DNA of 64,000 nucleotides from Flavobacteriales bacterium (GTDB lineage: Bacteria; Bacteroidota; Bacteroidia; Flavobacteriales_F; PHOS-HE28). A program made the position numbers and the translations under genes. The stretch spans positions 620,001-684,000 of the forward strand of contig JADKJM010000016.1 of NCBI GenBank assembly GCA_016721005.1. Reading direction: 5' to 3'. The notes beneath the pieces were generated by a model, which was not told where the DNA came from, did not search any database, and was given only the letters and a program-made list of their open reading frames with translations. Below are positions 61,182-64,000 of this stretch, piece after piece (position 1 is the stretch's first letter; each line of letters begins with the position of its first letter).

Positions 61182-61796
61182 TCAGTCCCAATTCGCGAAT
61201 GCGTGAAAGAGAAAGCGCACAGCGAAGAGGATCATGAACACACCGATCACGGTGTACACCTTCTTCAACCTGTTCACGGAAAGCACACGACGCAAACGTG
61301 GTGCAAGCAACGCTTTGCCGACATCCGTGAGGAAGATCCCAAGCAGCACACCGGTCGTGAACATCCACACACCCTGCCCAGCGCCGTAGGTGTTCGTGGC
61401 ATGCACGATCAAACCGATCCAGATCGCGAATACGAAAGGATTCACGAAGTTGACGAGGAAGCCCCTGATGAAGAGACCGGCAGCCTTTCTCCGCCTTGCA
61501 CGTTGAGGCCCGTCCATGTCCAGCTCAGGCCGGAGGATGTAGCGAATACCTAGCACGAACAGAAGCACTGCTCCGGCCAGCGCCATCCATGGACCGGTGA
61601 GCCAGCGCTCGATCAAGTGTACCAATCCTGAAATGCAAATGACCGCGATGATCAGATCGGAAGTGATGATGCCCAAGGCCACCATGACACCACCGGATGC
61701 ACCATGCTGCAAGGCCCCCCGGAGCAATGTGAAGAAGACCGGGCCGATGAACAGGACCATGGCCAAGCCATAGCCCAGACCTTCGAAAAAGGACAT
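61182..61796 (-). CDS. LysE-family exporter
   Basis: A 204-residue protein with six helices and the LysE/RhtB opening 'GLAMVLFIGPVFFTLLRGALQHGASGGVMVALGIITSDL', then 'RGFLVNFVNPFVFAIWIGLIV'. It exports amino acids or related small molecules from the cytoplasm. TACATTCG (61800-61807) ends 3 nt before the ATG, again a near-consensus -7 box at the start codon. It is separated from the DUF1761 start region by 50 bp on the same strand. Confidence 0.88.
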   Translation of the reverse strand: MSFFEGLGYGLAMVLFIGPVFFTLLRGALQHGASGGVMVALGIITSDLIIAVICISGLVHLIERWLTGPWMALAGAVLLFVLGIRYILRPELDMDGPQRARRRKAAGLFIRGFLVNFVNPFVFAIWIGLIVHATNTYGAGQGVWMFTTGVLLGIFLTDVGKALLAPRLRRVLSVNRLKKVYTVIGVFMILFAVRFLFHAFANWD

Positions 61797-61849
61797 GGCC
61801 GAATGTAGGCCGGTGAGCCTGAGCGCCGATCACCCGCAGGACAAACCTG

Positions 61850-63064
61850 CTATCGCACGATCACAAAGCGCTTCGACGCACCACCCACCTGTAGGAAATA
61901 GATCCCAGCATCGAAAGCGGATACGTCGATCACCGCACGCGTATTGATCCGCTCGGTGCGCACCAGCCTTCCTTGCGCATCGAGGATCCGCACCACTTCC
62001 GATCCATTGGTGATCGATGCGAGTTGGATCGTTACTTGATCCGTGGCCGGGTTCGGGAATAGTGTGAAGGATGCATCCGCTGCTTGCTCGGCGATGCCGA
62101 CATGATACCCGCTGATCCGGGTGAGTCCCGTGCTGGTGGTCACCCACACGTCATCGTTGTCATCGATCGCGATACGGCGAACGTTCGGACCAGCAAGTCC
62201 ATCCACGGTCTCGTATTGGTGCCAGATCCCGTCGTAGGCGCTGATGCCTCCTTCGGTCACCAGCTAGTCCACGTACACGGCGGCCCACAGGACGCCTTGT
62301 CCATCGATCGCCACATCCGTGACCGGGTTCAAGGTGTCCGGCGCGGGAAGAATGAAGGGGCGTGTATGATCGGCGATGTGGATGTTGGAATCATCGAAGA
62401 CCGAAATGCCTTTGGCGGTGCCCACCCACTTGTATTGCCCCGCATCGAAAGCGATGCTGCGGATCTTGTTGCTCACCAGTCCATCCGCCGTGGTGAGGAG
62501 TGAAAAGGCGGATCCGTTGTAGATGATCACGCCACCCAATCCGCCGCCGAGCCACACCTCGCCGTTCGCTGCGAACGCGATGTATGTCACCCCACCGAAC
62601 GGGATGTCCGGGCTGCCGAACGCGGTGAAGGTGCTTCCGCTGTATCGCGTAACACCGTTGATCGTGCCGATCCACACATCGCCGTTGGGTGCCTGCTTGA
62701 TGTTGTTCACCTGGTTATCGCTCAGGCCATCCACCGTGGTGTAGGTGGTGTAGGATGATCCGTTGAAGACGCTCACGCCCACATCGGTTCCCGCCCACAC
62801 ATCATCGTTCGCCATCACCGCGATCGCGGAGATGCTGTTATCGGCTAGGCCCGGGTGCGTGGTCGTGTTGTGCGTGGTGAAGGTGCTTCCATCGAAATGT
62901 GCTACACCGAGTTGCGTGGCCAGCCAGATCGATCCATCCGCCGCTACTGCGACATCGCGCAGGTTGCTCGAAGGCAACCCGTCGGAAGCGGTCCATGTAG
63001 TGAAGGTCTGCGCGTTCGTGAACATCGTTGCGCTAAGAGCGAGAGAGAGTAGTGCGTGTTTCAT
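61850..63064 (-). pseudogene. Secreted two-component-propeller-like protein with T9SS domain, interrupted by an amber codon
   Basis: A single ~404-codon frame from ATG 63064 (signal peptide MKHALLSLALSATMFTNAQ) to 61850 is cut by TAG at 62264-62266, with no shift of frame. The blades repeat 'DGSIWLATQLGVAHFDGS', 'DDVWAGTDVGVSVFNGS', 'GDVWIGTINGVTRYSGS' and 'GEVWLGGGLGGVIIYNGS', like two-component sensor propellers (Reg_prop). After the stop the pattern continues ('LVTEGGISAYDG', 'DDVWVTTSTGLTR') to 'FTLFPNPATDQ' and a sorting domain. A TAC or TAT to TAG change would explain it. The truncated product would lack the T9SS signal. The ATG overlaps the next gene's stop by 4 nt. Confidence 0.8.
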
Positions 63065-64000
63065 TCGGATAGGATAAAGGTTCGTCGTGTGCTGGAGCGG
63101 TCGGTTCTTACTTCAAGGATGTACAGGCCCCTCGCCATGGTTATGGTAGGGATCGTGATCAATTCACGGGTGGTGCGTTGCGCGGGTCCCATCACCGCGC
63201 GGCCGTCCGCTGTGAAGAGGTTGAGTTCATACGGACCCTCCTCGTCCACGATCGCGAAGACATCACCGTTGGACGGGTTCGGGAAGATGCGCAGGTAGCG
63301 ATCCAGGTCCTCGGACCCCTTGTCCGTGTTGAAGACGTTGAACGTGGGAAACAGTTCGCGGAACGAACCCGTGCCGTTCGGATAGCGCCCGGTGGTGGAG
63401 ATCGGGTACTGCGGTCCGTAATTCACCTGATCGATCACGGCATCGGCATCATACGCGAGTGTGATGGATCCTGCGGCCGCGTTCAATTTGAAGTTGGCGT
63501 GTGTCTCTCCTTGGTCCGGTTGTCCATCGCACCAGAGTGTGAGGTAATCACCGGGCGCGAGTGTGCGGATCGGCAGCGCCCACTTCATCGGATCGGAAGG
63601 GTCGTCGGAAAGGAAGAGGCCCGAGGTGGAAAGCGTGGCGGGACCGGGATTGAAGAGTTCTACCCAATCATCGGCCTCGCCGAACTCATCAACCACCGTG
63701 GCACTATTGCTCGCCATGAACTCGTTGATCACCAGATCACCGGGGCTGATGCGCGTGGTGATCCGGTGGAACTCATACGCCGCACGCGGGGGGGAGAATG
63801 CGCCAGCAGCTGTGTTCTCCGCATAGAGGTAGTACTCCACGGTATTCGTCGTGGTGGTGATCCGCGCGCCGTACACGCCATCGTTCGCCGCTCCGTCGCC
63901 GTTCTGGCCATCATCGCGCATGGCGATGGTCTGGAACAAGCCACCATCATTGAAGCGATACGCGAGGATGGCCGTGTCGCTTGCGGTGATCGTGGCGGTG
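63061..64000 (-). CDS. CotH-like / lamin-tail-domain secreted protein with T9SS domain (5' end outside window)
   Basis: The frame is open to the end of the window, so the N-terminus is missing; about 312 residues are visible. A DGxHGDG-like segment ('MRDDGQNGDGAANDGVYGARI') and the following lamin-tail domain ('DLVINEFMASNSATVVDEFGEADDWVELFNPG', 'GLFLSDDPSDPMKW') are typical of CotH kinase family proteins of Bacteroidota. 'LRIFPNPSNGDVF' starts a T9SS sorting domain ending 'RRTFILSE'. Whether a CotH kinase domain precedes it cannot be seen. It overlaps the interrupted propeller gene by 4 nt, so the two form an operon. Confidence 0.8.
   Translation of the reverse strand, partial: TATITASDTAILAYRFNDGGLFQTIAMRDDGQNGDGAANDGVYGARITTTTNTVEYYLYAENTAAGAFSPPRAAYEFHRITTRISPGDLVINEFMASNSATVVDEFGEADDWVELFNPGPATLSTSGLFLSDDPSDPMKWALPIRTLAPGDYLTLWCDGQPDQGETHANFKLNAAAGSITLAYDADAVIDQVNYGPQYPISTTGRYPNGTGSFRELFPTFNVFNTDKGSEDLDRYLRIFPNPSNGDVFAIVDEEGPYELNLFTADGRAVMGPAQRTTRELITIPTITMARGLYILEVRTDRSSTRRTFILSE

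Noticed and set aside
1..64000. tRNA, rRNA or transposase genes
   Set aside because: No cloverleaf-like GTTCRANNC segments in a plausible setting, no rRNA-like stretches and no transposase or integrase ORFs were found by reading; a covariance-model search would be needed to exclude small RNAs.

Overview
The window looks like chromosomal DNA of a GC-rich member of the Bacteroidota, most likely an environmental Flavobacteriales-type lineage. The signs are many secreted proteins ending in a type IX secretion (T9SS) sorting domain of the 'F/H-PNP' type, a 190-residue adenylate kinase, an exosortase K with its MSEP-CTERM partner, TonB receptor and RND efflux systems of the Bacteroidota kind, and promoter-like TAnnTTTG elements. 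No rRNA, tRNA or CRISPR array was seen. Coding density is high and many neighbours overlap by 4 nt (ATGA) or 1 nt (TGATG).

Layout. 0-4 kb: tail of a BRO-N type protein, a long acyl-CoA dehydrogenase, and a minus-strand DinD/HNH pair. 4-13.5 kb: a secreted GH39-like glycosidase, a kelch protein, an O-methyltransferase, a TerB-like protein, a frameshifted threonine aldolase, a small lipoprotein with a HisKA_2 sensor kinase, then convergent OmpA-family and SpoIIAA-like genes. 13.5-18.4 kb: a compact minus-strand housekeeping operon hpt-adk-obg-PAP2-crcB-phosphatase, with 4-nt overlaps except for one spacer between adk and obg that carries an inverted array of octamers. 18.5-20.9 kb: an accessory stretch with a lipoprotein, a 19-unit 21-bp tandem array and a conserved hypothetical gene, the last two bracketed by degenerate direct repeats. 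20.9-31.6 kb: T9SS beta-propeller proteins, two outer-membrane barrel proteins (one with a helix-hairpin-helix head) and an intergenic region with palindromic elements and a duplicated gene tail.

31.6-40 kb: a fatty acid desaturase, a toxin-antitoxin pair lying between two copies of an 81-bp repeat, exosortase K plus its likely single substrate, and a SulP transporter/carbonic anhydrase pair. 40-48.5 kb: an OmpR-type two-component system, a PepSY-like protein, a potassium channel, and a TolC/adaptor/RND export operon whose pump gene carries a 1-nt frameshift. 48.5-58.1 kb: a heavy-metal efflux group (His-rich small protein, CzcA/CusA-TolC fusion, adaptor, MFS exporter, TonB receptor). 58.3-64 kb: a FemAB/GNAT-like protein, a YdjM-type membrane protein, a DUF1761 protein, a LysE exporter, and two further T9SS proteins, one interrupted by an amber codon and one running off the window.

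The most unusual items are the exosortase K/MSEP-CTERM pair, the 21-bp tandem array and its flanking repeats, the toxin-antitoxin cassette between 81-bp repeats, the duplicated gene tail behind palindromic elements, the octamer arrays, and a recurring promoter-like box a few bases before start codons that suggests leaderless mRNAs.
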